Assembly (NCBI GenBank): GCA_025786725.1
Contig: JAHLTZ010000044.1
Span: 62,001-126,000, forward strand
Reading direction: 5' to 3'
Origin: Syncephalis fuscata
Lineage: Eukaryota > Zoopagomycota > Zoopagomycetes > Zoopagales > Piptocephalidaceae
DNA length: 64,000 bases
The notes below the pieces were generated by a model. It was given only the letters and a program-made list of their open reading frames with translations, searched no databases and was not told the DNA's origin. Positions 29,127 to 40,530 of the stretch are shown one piece after another; within the stretch, counting starts at the first letter, position 1, and the number at the start of each line of letters is the position of its first letter. A program made the translations under genes and the position numbers.

Positions 29127-30803
29127 ATGCCTAACCAAACGCCGGATCTGAAGGCGTCTGCTTCCATCACTAGCCTTCCCGCCTCTTTGCAAGATGCTAA
29201 GAACATAACCGACAATGATGATCAGCAAAATCTTCATAAAGGCCTGCGGGCCCGTCATTTGACAATGATTTCTCTTGGTGGCACCATTGGAACTGGCCTA
29301 TTTTTAGCAAGTGGCAGCTCGATTTTTTCTGCTGGACCGGCTGGGGCTCTGCTCGCCTATGTGCTCATGGGCTGTCTCGTTTACTTTATGATGATATCCC
29401 TTGGTGAAATGGCCACCTATATGCCGACGGCTGGATCAATGAATACGTATATTGCTCGTTTTGTTGATCCATCACTGGGATTTGCTTTTGGCTGGAATTA
29501 CTGGTACTCATGGGCAACAACATTGGCTGTAGAACTTGTGGCAGCCGGTGTGGTCATGCGGTATTGGTTACCTCAAGTACCCGTATGGGTTTGGTCACTC
29601 ATTGTACTTATCATTGTACTTTCTATCAACCTTATTAGCGTACGTGGCTATGGCGAGGCTGAATATTGGTTCAGTCTTATCAAGGTCGTCACTGTCGTCA
29701 TTTTTATCTTTATTGCTTTCCTCGTTGTATGTGGCGTGGGTCGCGATGGCCCCGTCGATGGCAGTACATTTAAAGATGGCATGGCATTTAAAGATGGCGT
29801 TCGTGGTGTAATTGGTGTATTTCTTGTAGCTGGATTCAGTTTTCAAGGCACAGAGCTTGTTGGTGTTGCCGCTGGCGAGTCTGCCCGTCCACGTCGTGAT
29901 GTACCACGCGCTATCCGTCAAGTATTCTGGCGTATTCTACTCTTTTACGTACTATCCATGCTACTAATCGGCCTATTGGTGCCCAGCACCGACGAACAAT
30001 TACTTAGCGGAGGTGATAATGTTAGTGTATCACCATTTACTTTAACATTCCAGAAAATTGGTATCAGTGTTGCCGCCCATATTATGAACGCTGTTATTCT
30101 TACGGTAGTGTTATCGGCTGGCAATAGCTCTCTTTACGCATCAAGTCGCACACTTTACGTACTTGCCCAAGAAGGCAAAGCACCAAAACTATTTGCTCGA
30201 GTCAATAAGCGTGGCGTACCTGTTTATGCCCTACTACTTACAACACTTATTGGTGCGCTGGCCTTTTTATGCTCATTATTTAACGATCAAACAGTTTATT
30301 TGTGGCTACTTTCGTTATCTGGTGTATCTGGATTTATTTCCTGGATGGGCATTGCCATTGCACATATACGTTTCCGCCGCGCATATATTGCCCAGGGTCG
30401 TTCGCTAGACGATCTGCCTTATCGTGCTAGTCTGTATCCCTTTGGACCATGGTTCGCTCTTGTATTGGGTACACTCGTCATTCTCGGTCAAGGCTACTCG
30501 GCCGTGGTTGGTGTTGACGAAGTTGACGTTAGCAAGATTGTTATGGCCTATATCGGCATTCCACTATTGCTCGCACTTTATATTGGTCATAAGCTTATTT
30601 GCAAAACAAAGATAGTCCCACTTATGGAGGTCGATTTAGATACCGGCAAAAGCGCCGCGGTCGGTAACGGATCCACTGAAATGGGCGAAGTGCCGGCTAC
30701 GAATCTTAACTGGCGCAATGGTTCTAATCCACTCCAAATGGCCAACATTGGGTGGAAACAGTTTAGAACAACGCGCGTAGGCCGAGTTATTGATAACTTG
30801 TAA
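29127..30803 (+). CDS. Amino-acid permease (LysP/YAT-type, APC superfamily)
   Basis: Proton-coupled amino-acid importer of 558 residues with about 12 TM helices. Diagnostic stretches: MISLGGTIGTGLFLASG at TM1, GEMATYMPTAGSMNTY, ISVRGYGEAEYWFSLIK, GFSFQGTELVGVAAGES and RAIRQVFWRILLFY. The FQGTE...GES...VFWRI segment is close to basic amino-acid permeases (LysP, Lyp1, Can1), so lysine or arginine is a fair guess at the substrate; aromatic or broad specificity is not excluded. The gene has no intron, unlike most of its neighbours, and is more GC-rich than the surrounding spacer. Start at 29127 gives a normal hydrophilic N-terminus (MPNQTPDLKASASITS). It lies between inverted R1 copies C and B. 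Confidence 0.93.
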   Translation: MPNQTPDLKASASITSLPASLQDAKNITDNDDQQNLHKGLRARHLTMISLGGTIGTGLFLASGSSIFSAGPAGALLAYVLMGCLVYFMMISLGEMATYMPTAGSMNTYIARFVDPSLGFAFGWNYWYSWATTLAVELVAAGVVMRYWLPQVPVWVWSLIVLIIVLSINLISVRGYGEAEYWFSLIKVVTVVIFIFIAFLVVCGVGRDGPVDGSTFKDGMAFKDGVRGVIGVFLVAGFSFQGTELVGVAAGESARPRRDVPRAIRQVFWRILLFYVLSMLLIGLLVPSTDEQLLSGGDNVSVSPFTLTFQKIGISVAAHIMNAVILTVVLSAGNSSLYASSRTLYVLAQEGKAPKLFARVNKRGVPVYALLLTTLIGALAFLCSLFNDQTVYLWLLSLSGVSGFISWMGIAIAHIRFRRAYIAQGRSLDDLPYRASLYPFGPWFALVLGTLVILGQGYSAVVGVDEVDVSKIVMAYIGIPLLLALYIGHKLICKTKIVPLMEVDLDTGKSAAVGNGSTEMGEVPATNLNWRNGSNPLQMANIGWKQFRTTRVGRVIDNL

Positions 30804-30879
30804 CGAATAAGACACTGCTGTGCTTTTTCTGTTAATTATAATGAAATAAAATTGCTATTACAAACATGTTTTATAACAT

Positions 30880-31610
30880 GGATAGTTTTTTAGTGGTCAA
30901 ATAACTTTTATTCTTAATGCATTTATTACTTCACTTTTAATTGTTCTATAATAATGAATATTTTTTGAGGTCAAATGACTTTAATTAATTCACTTATATT
31001 AACAGTGCAATATATAATCTACGTCATCACATTTCCTTTCTCTTTCTTTACACGTGACAGCATATATCCATTGCATATACTTGTACACTCCATATATGCT
31101 ACCTAAATAGTGTCAGTAGTTGACTGACTACTAGTCAAGTGCAAACACTATTTACACTATGCCCTTGCATTGCTCTTCTTTAATCCGACCTTTGCAAATT
31201 ACCTTATTCACTCCGGTCATTGGTATTGGCAGCCTTATTAACGCGGTAGGTGCATTTCCAACTTGTTTTTATGTTATTTTAAGCATATGCTGTGAAATCT
31301 CGTTGTATGCTGTGTTGTTACTATTGATCGCAATTGCAGGTCATCTGGCAACAGCTCCGCAATCTCAACAGTAACAGTGCAATATGCTATTGTCAAGACT
31401 GTACAAGCTACTGTTAGTACGATCTGCAGCAGGATCTATAGCAAATCAAAGTATAAAACGGATCTGGCAGCATATAGCCACCACAGTCATTATGTACAGC
31501 TGCTGTACGCATACGCCGGCAATAGAAGCAGATTTTACTGCTAATATAGTCGTTGAACAAATTTTCAACACCAGTACAACATGCGATTCGTCACTGTTGC
31601 TATTGTAATA
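30880..31610 (+). repeat. Repeat family R1, copy B
   Basis: Inverted relative to copy C, with near identity over about 490 bp. Holds the 71-codon open frame 31159-31374. Compared with copy C it lacks the CTACCCAACATGTCGG segment, so the two copies have different outer ends. The internal stretch 31105-31150 can fold (AAATAGTG ... CACTATTT). Confidence 0.88.
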
Positions 31611-31849
31611 TTAACAATAAAAATATGGTCGTTTATTTGTATGTTTAAATGAACCAAGTTGAAATATACAAAGAATAAAGCTAGATACAGGCAGATAGCG
31701 GTTTTAAATAGAATAAGGACAGCGAGCATAAATGCATATATTAAAGTGAGTATACAATGGAAATAGTACGAATGGCGATGTTGACGTTATATATAATGGT
31801 ACAAATGAAGTATATTAAAACATATAAACAATATAATGTATTAGTATAT

Positions 31850-32060
31850 TATAGAATGATATATGGTAGTGTGGGATAGAATGGAAATGATATAGGTGAA
31901 TAGAGGATATATGCATACTGGATAATAATCTATGACGATGCTGATTTGAATGGATGATGTCATTCACCGCTCAGTTTATGTTCAATAGAACGAATGTTTA
32001 ATTCAATTACGCGAATGCTATTAGATTCAGTCATTTGACGCCCCATCATACTAAATAACT
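31850..32060 (+). repeat. Repeat family R2, copy a
   Basis: Contains GATAGAATGGAAATGATA, AGAGGATATATGCATACT, GATGTCATTCACC and TTCAATAGAACGAATGTTTA. The same words in the same or reverse order occur at 43185-43330, 43430-43500 and 53335-53520. No coding capacity seen. Confidence 0.75.
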
Positions 32061-33101
32061 AATCAAATGTTTGTAAATTAAATTGTTCAATAATGCTAAA
32101 TGACACACAGTATGTAACATAATTATGAATAATCAATAAATACATGCCATTTCTTGCAGATCCGTTCTATTCTCTGCTGCTAATATCAAGTTGTCTGCAA
32201 ATATTCTGTGCGCTACATCTGTCTGAGTAATACCTTTTTAGTGATTCGTACTTACAGACATATTGTGCCTTACTCAACTCGGTAATTAATGGATTATAGA
32301 ATACTGGCCACAATGGCAGCAAATCAGCTTACTCCTTGGCCTAATTACATTTTGAATGACGCATATCTGTATAAACTATTTGACATAACTAATTAGATTT
32401 CTTTTTAGTAACTACTATTTTTATAAAGAATCCCTTGCCCCTTCAAAGAGGGGGCTAAACTAGGGAGTTACGAGTTGGATGGCTAGCAACTTGTGCGCCT
32501 TTACGTGCAATGTATAGTCGCATTGATTCCATCTACATGCACATCAAGGCATGCAAAATGCATCATGTGCACTAGGCGTGGGGAATTTGTGATATAAATT
32601 GACATATTTACTACTTGAACATGCATCTATGTTTATCATTGCTATTTTTGAACATTTCCATCGTGATTTCTTGCCTGACCGGTCGTGCACTTTTCCCGTA
32701 GCGTTCGTTTACATATAACTTCTTTCTCAAACAATACTGCTGCTGCTACTACTGTGGTTCTACCGCTTCTTTGCTCTTTTTGCTCTCTCGCTTATTTCAA
32801 TTGCTTGCTATCTCATTTGGCCATTCCCATTGTTGAATGGTGCTGGGTGTGCATTATTAATTAACTATTGTTACAACTATCCCACGCTATTGCCTATATA
32901 TATATATATACGCCTATTTGTCTATCAGCTCGGACTATTGTATCCGGTTCTTTCTTCTTTCGACTTCTTAAACGGCTTTCCCTGCGATTTTATGTTTTTG
33001 ACTATATAACGCACGAATACTGATTCGGTTGACGTTTAACTTGTCTTTATTAAAGCCGTTATTGCCACTACTACTATTGCTGTTGCTATATAGTTTACAT
33101 T

Positions 33102-34874
33102 ATGACGACACAGGCCCTTGATAACGTCCTCCCGTGGCCATTATCGAAATATGATATCGACCCACAAACTGGCTTTCTACCACCTGAAGAGCCACTACAT
33201 CGTTTGCCAGCCGATGGGCCGTTTAATATTTGGGAACGTTTAATGGACGACCTACAAGGATTGTTATTAACGGGCACTTTACGAGCTCGTATACTTAAGG
33301 TAGTTTGTCTATTGCCACACTGTACTTGTAGAGCAGCTATTCTAACTTGCTATGTTTATAGCTGCCAATACTCGATGTCGATCTACTCACGACTGTACCC
33401 GAACATCGTCGTGCCTATCTTGTGCTATCGATGTTGACCCACGCCTACGTTTGGGGTAAACATGAGCCTGCAGCCGATGTACTACCTGCCTGTTTAGCTA
33501 TTCCTTTCTGCAAAGTATCCGAAATGCTTGGTATTCTTCCAGTTGCCACCAGCGCTTCGTGTGCGACTTGGAATTGGAAGCGGCTTGATCCAGAAGGACC
33601 GTATGATTTAAGGTAAGTAAAGCTAAGCCGCTGGTTAAAAAAGACGCGAGAAACTAATAATTACTTAGCAACTTAATTACGTTGCATACCTTTTCTGGTT
33701 CTATGGACGAATCATGGTTTTATCTCATCACGACAGCAATAGAAGCACGTGGAGGTAGAGCCATCTGTGCTATGTTGGCAGCAGCAAAGGAGACGCTATC
33801 GGCAACGCCTTCGATGCAACGGTTGGCTGAGCAATTGACTATACTTGGCGACGAAATTGCTCAAATGGCACATATTCTAAATCGTATGTACGAACGCTGC
33901 GATCCGTATGTGTTCTTCTGGAAGGTAAGTTAACATTGGAAAGCGATTGTTTGTTAATTTATTGACTAGGTCCGTGTATACTTGGCTGGCTGGTCTAATA
34001 TGAAAGAGGCAGGACTGCCTAATGGTCTTCATTATGAGGGCGTAGATGCTGAGGGTATCTATCGCGAATATCCTGGCGGCAGTGCCGGCCAAAGTGCACT
34101 AATGCATAGCCTGGACTTGGGACTAGGTATACAGCATAATGCAACAGGAAAAAATACCGGACGAAATCAATTTATGCTGGCCATGCGAAAGCACATGCCA
34201 GCTACGCAGCGACAATTCCTTGTTGACCTTGAAACAAAGACGGATATTCGCTCATTTATTCAGCAGCTAGCAAGCCATGAGACTGTTGATACTCATGCCG
34301 CGCAAGTAATTGCCGCATATGATCGATGTGTCGATCAGCTTAAGCAGTTCCGTGATCGTCATATTCAAATGGTTACCCTTTATGTGATTATGCCAGCACG
34401 TAAAGGTCCAGTCGTAGGTGGACATCGCAGTGTAGCAGGTACAATGATGAACGAGAAACCCACCATACCAGCCACTTTGGCAACAGGGCATGGCCGAGAA
34501 GCGCCTTTGACGCCACATGTGGCAACGGTACAGCATTCACCACATGCTCCTGATACCGCATTTAGGTCATCACGATTGTATCCACAAGCTGTGGCTAGTG
34601 GCAGCACTGCCGAAACCGGTTCCGATACACCGGCACTAACCTCCACACCATCGCCAGGGCATCACCAGTATCGACGGCCAGCACAGGTCATGATATTTCA
34701 CCGCCACGCTCACCCATCAAATCGCTGCCACCACCCGCCTTTGATACGCAACCGTACTTTGGTTTGGCACGTCCCAACGAAGGTGATCGAGTCAATCGCG
34801 GTACTGGTGGTACAGATGTCCTACCATTTCTTAAACAGCTTCGCGATGAAACGAAGACGGCAAAAATGCGCTAG
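33102..34874 (+). CDS. BNA2: Indoleamine 2,3-dioxygenase (tryptophan to N-formylkynurenine)
   Basis: Haem dioxygenase opening the kynurenine route to NAD. Exons: 33102-33299, 33362-33612, 33669-33924 and 33970-34874. Landmarks: LPILDVDLL, GSMDESWFYLITTAIEARG, FFWKVRVYLAGW, GGSAGQSALMHSLDLGLGIQ, MPATQRQFL and the proximal haem-ligand His in DRHIQMVTLYVIMPARKG. The end GTGGTDVLPFLKQLRDET is the family C-terminus but reads in another frame. The frame changes at a GGG run (34657-34659); one more G joins it and gives 537 codons including stop. About 130 Ser/Pro/Thr-rich residues separate VIMPARKG from GTGGTD, far longer than the short loop in usual IDOs, so the protein (536 residues) is unusually long. 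Confidence 0.9.
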
Positions 34875-37800
34875 TTATACCAATTCCTATGTCTAATCTA
34901 TCATTGTTTAAATCTTTATGTTTAACACCTTGCAGCAATAGCAATAGTAGCAATCATATTCATGGTGGTAATCTTGTGGCTATTCATACGCAAGCGCCAT
35001 TAAAAGCGTGCAAATAAACATTGTAATTATCCTGAACACTTATTTCAATGTAATCATAGTATATTGAATCAAATAGCTTATTATTTGTAATATCAAATGA
35101 ATTTGTGTTCATAATATCGCACCTCATATTGCATAAATGTTTATTCATTGCTATAACATGCCATTTGGCCGTTTCATCTGTATTACAACATGACCATATA
35201 TTTTTATTAATTAAATAAAAATATTTTCTTTTTACATTACTATTAGCATATTACAAATAGCTAGATTTACACAACTGCAACATGTCATTTGTTTTAATAA
35301 TACTAGTAATAATTTATTGCTGATAGAGCTAGTTTTAAACGGATAAAAGTATATATTATATTGTGGTCATTATAAAATAAAATAGTATACAATGAAAAGA
35401 ATACCGATAATGGTGCTAGAGTTGTACTGTATATAATTTTAATGTTGCCATTCATATTTATCAATATATATACTCATTCTAACGTGTGTTCCTCTATCGT
35501 TTACCGATTATACGTTATTAATAAAAGCTGTCTGCTTATTGCCAACTGTATTTGTCATATTGATTCATACTATTTATTTCATTTACTCAATCGCATACAT
35601 GATAGTTTTACCATTATCATTCATGTAGTTTCTTTTGTCTATTTGTTTGGCTATTTATTATTATATGTTGCCAAAATCACTTTGTGCTTTGATATGTTAC
35701 AGATTGCCATTGCAAATTGTACTGGCAATAGCTTTTACAGTCTTTATAGTAGCGGATCGCACTGCTGCTGTTGAGATTGCAAAGCTATTACCGGATGACC
35801 TACAATGGCGATCTATAGTAAAAGCAAAGTATAAAACGACATTTCACAGCATGTATTCGCCATAATATAAAAACAAGCCAGAAATGCACTTATCGTGTTG
35901 ATAAAGTTGCCAATACTAATTATCAAAGTGCTGCTGATTATTTGTAAAAAGATAAGATTAAAGAGCAATACAAGGACGTGGTGTAGAAGGTGTTGCTAGT
36001 CAACTAACTAATAGTCAGCCAACTACTGACACCAACTAAGTAGCATATATGCTATCAAGTGTGCAGAAAGGGAAAAGAAAGTGTGATGACGTAGATTATG
36101 AGTTGGAACCTTGTCAGTCAATATTTATAGAAACGTGAATTATTTATTAACAAGCAGCATGTGAATAATAAAAGCAATCTACCCAACATGTCGGTACATC
36201 ACAGAACAATGTTAACAGTGAATAAATAAATGTATTAAAATAAATGCCATTTTACCACCAAAGCTATTCATTAGTTCATTGATGTAAAATAATAAATTTA
36301 TTAAATGCGATAGATATGCCACTTGGCACCAAATGTAGTATCAAAAAACTTTTATTAGCAAAATAGCAAGCATAGTTAAAAAAGTGAATAGCAAATAATA
36401 AAAGCCAGCTCGCCATTATACAATATAGTTCATCGATCCATATGATACAGCGCCATGCTATGCCATGCTATAAATTACGACACCATAGCACATGATGACC
36501 ATGAATGTAGAGTAAAGTGGATCGGCAAATAGCTTGCCATTTGTCTACACCCTGCGCTCTTCTTTCGAACCGCATGATCATCTTGTGATCTAGTAATTTA
36601 CTTTAAGCCAATAGCCAGGCATTGGCGCCTTGAACGCACTGTTCTATCCTCCCCCGCTACCACTAATGCCACATGTCTGGGCATGAATTCCACGTGGACA
36701 GTTGTAGATACTCCGCTCCATTAGAGAGACAGTCGCCTAGATTCATATTCTATGATGCTGTCCACCCACTCATGAATCTTGTTTAGCCACTCCATTTAGA
36801 GAATGAATGGTTGAACAAGATCTACAAACGAATAAGCAACATTTTAGAAGATGGATATAGGCGGCAATGCATGTGTTATTCATAAAGCATTACAATGGTC
36901 TATACAGCCCTCTAAGCAGCTATATGAACCTGCATTTCTACACTTGGCATGCTGTGCACTAAGCTGCACGTATACACCAGTATATTATACTATTATGACA
37001 GATCAGGAGCAATGCTCTTTATTAATGCATAGACAAGTTTCGCGGGAATAGGAGGGCATAGTCAATCGTTCAAGATCAGTACATTCATACGCACGAATAC
37101 TTTCACGCGCATCGTATGGAGTCTCGTAACCGGTAAATATGCATAAGCATGCCGCTCAAACTACCCATCCATTCACACCAAAAAGATAAGCACCTCGGTC
37201 ACTTTGTTTGTCTGCCCATCTGCCCGTCTGTGTGAGCGTGAGCACATCTTTTGTTGTGACTTTTCGAACGAATGAAAGCCTGACGAAATCGGCCTTGTTC
37301 GCAATGGCTACCGCGTTTAGTGCGTGTGTCTGTGTTTGTGTGTGCTTGAGCGCGCATGCGTATAAACAGGTCGCGAGCACACGACTGGCGACCAAGCGAC
37401 CATGCTGCCGCCTTGTTCACAAGTTCGACTGCAGACGTTATAAAGTTCCTGGAACAGTACTGGTGTTTGCACGCTTATCGCTTTCTTTTGTCATCTCTGC
37501 TGCTTGCAGTTTATTTTTTAACGTAGTATCGCAATAATAGTAACAGCAACGACGACACAACGTCCAGTTGCTTTTGTTGTAGCTTACGGCGTTTTTCTCT
37601 TTTGCATACTTTTGCCCGGTTATCTTGTTTTACCACCCTACAACGCTACACACCGCACGTTCTCTAGTTCGTCGGTATATTTGGTTATTTTTGTTGTCGC
37701 ACAACTTTGCTTATAAGCGACAGTTTTTATTGTGCTGCCGGTCAGCTTACTACATTCGTCTTACGTCAACTATTGCTTTTTACGTTGTTTATTGATTGCG

Positions 37801-38440
37801 GCTATTGCACACTCGGTCTTTCAACGAAATACGTATTGAACACCGACGATTCAACAAGCATACTTAATCAGTACTACATATCAGCGGGCTAGGTTCCTTC
37901 TTGCCCGATTCAGATTGAATAGCTTTATTTTGACGTACTACAGGTAGTATTTTTGGTAGTCATATTAATAAGGTCCAAACGCCGCATTATTATATCGGTC
38001 TAGATATATTGTCGTCGTTATTAGCAATATTAACATCAACTTTAACATCAACATTAATCGACGTGCTCTTTAATACCGTTTTGGCCATTATTACATCCTA
38101 TTCGTTCTTTAGTTTGTTATAGTCACATCTACTTACGTTGTAACTATAATTACTACATTTAAACACACACACACAAACACACACAGATATAGCTACTTGC
38201 TATCTGTCCTTTAGTTGTACAATCGTATCTATTTACGGTTTTATTTCTACCAATCAATACTCATCTATATTTCTCTCTTTCTGTAGCTAGATCACGCTTG
38301 ATACGTGGTTTCTTTAGCTTATTTTGATACTTTAAGTTTTTGTGGCTAGATTTTTTGTGTGCAAGCAAGCATACTACACTGCACGGTGTATTTCCTATTT
38401 CGCCAACTTCTATCTATCCATCCTCGACTATACAACCACC
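34875..38440. other. Long spacer with R1 copy D and a long leader
   Basis: From 34875 to 35494 and 36305 to 37000 I see AT-rich DNA without genes. Repeat R1 copy D occupies 35495-36304. From about 37050 to 38440 the base composition is mixed, with pyrimidine-rich and GT/CA stretches (37200-37360; CACACA at 38166-38185). This looks like a promoter and long leader of the next gene. An open frame of 109 codons at 37208-37537 is Cys/Val/Ser-rich and low complexity; I do not call it a gene. Confidence 0.5.
35495..36304 (-). repeat. Repeat family R1, copy D
   Basis: Nearly identical to copy E (47318-48121), same orientation, differing by a handful of substitutions and four or five small indels. 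Begins TATCGTTTACCGATTATACG and ends TAATAAATTTATTAAA. Its middle (GACCTACAATGGCGATC to GGTGTTGC) is a diverged version of copy C, hence the strand given. Two overlapping open frames (35442-35774, 35635-35865) show no protein motif. Confidence 0.9.
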
Positions 38441-40530
38441 ATGCCAGTCTCCATCGCTAACTTCATGATGGGCTCGCGCCACCGTCGTCACGTGTCGACA
38501 CCTGACATCCGTACACAGTCTGGCCCTAATGGCGAGACTTACGCACAGCTCCCCCCATTGGCCCGTATTTTTGCCACTCCACGCTGGCAATTGCCATCCT
38601 CAATCAAATCGATCCAGAATAAGCGCAAATCTGGTCCAGCCAAGCTATTTACCAAGATCTTCCGCTCTTCAAAGTCATCAAAGAAGGCACAAATCACTGA
38701 AGCTGATGTACTTCGTGAGACTGAAGTCGCACTCAGCATTATTGAAGAGACGACCGCGACGACTACTGCCACAATGACAGCTGGTCGTCCCGTTGTCAGC
38801 ATCCAGTCGCCACCAGCCGTTGCCGCCGATGACATTCGTTGGGTCTCAACACCGGTAGAAGCACAAAACCATCCATTTACCGTCTATGCTCGTGCTGACG
38901 ACGAATTACGCGCATTAACCGATCGATTCGTTAGCTCAACAGCCGAATCCGTCCGTAACTTGGCTCCACGTGCCCATATTCTACACCAAAAGCACTTGCG
39001 TGCCTTGCACGTACTTGTCCGTATGATGGTACCTCGTGCTCGTTTCGGCCCACTTGCTTATCGCAGTCGTATTCCAACTGATGACCGCAACGAACTCGAA
39101 CGTGACGGCTACTGTGAAAGTGTGCTATTCGCTGCTCGTGCTCTCGCTCGTGGCTATCGCATCCGCGGTGCCGAGCGTGATACCTATGAACTGCGTGACC
39201 TTGGTGTGGCTCTTTATGCTGCCTACGAGGCTGTACGTGTCCGTCTTCGTTGCGAACTTGCCCGTATTAACTCGGCCAGTGTCGATACGCTACTTATGCG
39301 CTATGCCTTCTTGGATGCATTACGCCATGCCTCTCGTCCCACACCAAATCTCGAGGCTGACGAATGGACATTGCCTATTGATGATGAAGATATTGAACTC
39401 TACACAGTGCTTCAATGCCAAACTGCTTTCAACTGCCGCTCAGCCAAGAAACGTGCTGACCAAGATGCCAATGTAAGCGCGCTTATGGGCATTCGATCAG
39501 CACTACTTGATTTCCACCGTAGCTGGGTCGGATTTGAGCGTGCTGTATGCCGCTGCTACTTCTGCACTGAAGGCCATCGGCCAGGTTGTCGTCACCAAGG
39601 TGAAATTAGCTGCAAGGTTGTGCAGCAATGGCGCGATACACTTACCATTGCTGTACACGAGCAGCTACTCGATGCGGATATGGTAGCCGAAGTTGATCCA
39701 AGTGTTGTATTAGCTTTGCCACGACTTGCACTGCTTGATACATCACTACGTGATATGGGCGCACTTTGCTCAAAGCCCATTACACTTGCACCGGTCAAGG
39801 CACGTTCATGCCCGAACCTATTGTCGAGTGGACGTGCGGCCATTAACTCTGCTCTTACCACCAATGGATCACCACAGCTACAAAACTTTTCTAATAACGA
39901 CGGTCTTATGCAGACTGATCCGGACACTGAGCCGGATGTCTGGTGGACTGGCTACTCAGGTGGACTCGTTGCATTGCGTTCTGAATTGCGTTCATTTACG
40001 CCAAAGGATTTACGCCAACTGCGTCGCCGACTTGTGCTTAGCACAATGGCTGCCGAGAATGCAACTGAACTGCCAATGCTTGCCAAGTCGGCCAAGGTCG
40101 ATTCAGCCTTCCGATCCATCTGTGCTCATGCTGATGCTTTGCACAGCGGATCTGGTGCTCAACGATGCCTTGCATTGCTTGGTCGTGTACTTGACGGCTT
40201 TTCTGCCGAACTTGAATCAAGACTAGCCAACATTGAAGCAAATGGTAGTAATGGAACAATATTACTGGACGTAACAACGCTACTTGGTATACAGCAGCAG
40301 CTTCCGCTGAAGATGATTACCACGATACCGCCTCAATCATTTCCTCCGATGATATGCAGCGCTCTTCGGGCTCGTTTGGTGATGAAGAAGACGAGATCCG
40401 CGATACTACACGGCGTGGCCGAGTCAGTCGCCCGAGTCAACGTCATCATCACGATGTTAGTATGATGATGGCCACGGGTGCTAAAGTGCCAATGCCGCCC
40501 GTACGTCGAGCTGGTGCCATGATGCGCTAA
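38441..40530 (+). CDS. Unrecognised 679-residue protein with Cys/His cluster
   Basis: I do not recognise this family. The likely start is ATG 38441 (MPVSIANFMMGSRHRRH); an in-frame ATG at 38342 adds 33 hydrophobic residues and is less likely. Two exons: to 40244, then 40295-40530, across a 50-bp GTAGTA...ACAG intron; the joined frame is intact. N-terminus basic and Ser-rich (KRKSGPAKLFTKIFRSSKSS, a possible nuclear or membrane-binding patch). The core is helical and Arg/Ala/Leu-rich. A compact cluster CRCYFCTEGHRPGCRHQ then a further Cys (39548-39612) could bind zinc. The second exon is acidic and Ser-rich (EDDY, SFGDEEDE). Codon use is richer in C-ending codons than in neighbouring genes, suggesting strong expression. 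Confidence 0.75.
40245..40294 (+). other. Intron in the 38.4-40.5 kb gene
   Basis: GTAGTAATGG...TGGTATACAG, 50 bp. Reading through it gives an early stop in a composition-poor frame (ending near 40465). Splicing it restores a Ser/Asp/Glu-rich tail that runs to TAA 40528. Confidence 0.75.

Larger units (their letters stand above)
30804..33101. other. Spacer with R1 copy B, an R2 copy and the IDO leader
   Basis: Permease 3' end, repeat R1 copy B (about 30880-31610), an R2 copy (about 31850-32060), then AT-rich DNA. A hairpin-forming word, CCCCTTCAAAGAGGGGG, sits at 32438-32454. From about 32640 to 33101 the DNA is pyrimidine-rich and probably holds the IDO promoter and leader. No other gene seen. 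Confidence 0.55.

Noticed and set aside
34935-35010. Hydrophobic tail-anchor exon for IDO (Ala/Ile/Val-rich stretch ending in a basic RKRH)
   Set aside because: The family C-terminus ends at TAG 34872-34874, and the only plausible splice into the stretch puts it in a different, Asn/Ser-rich frame. Probably chance.
35442-35774. 110-codon frame in R1 copy D, and 47229-47597 in copy E, as genes
   Set aside because: Both lie in a repeat, are Cys/Tyr/Ile-rich with no motif, and are identical because the repeats are. No evidence of selection.
37208-37537. 109-codon + strand frame upstream of the unknown 679-residue gene
   Set aside because: Cys/Val/Ser low complexity driven by a GT-rich tract. 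Opposite strand frames are equally long. More likely promoter or leader DNA.
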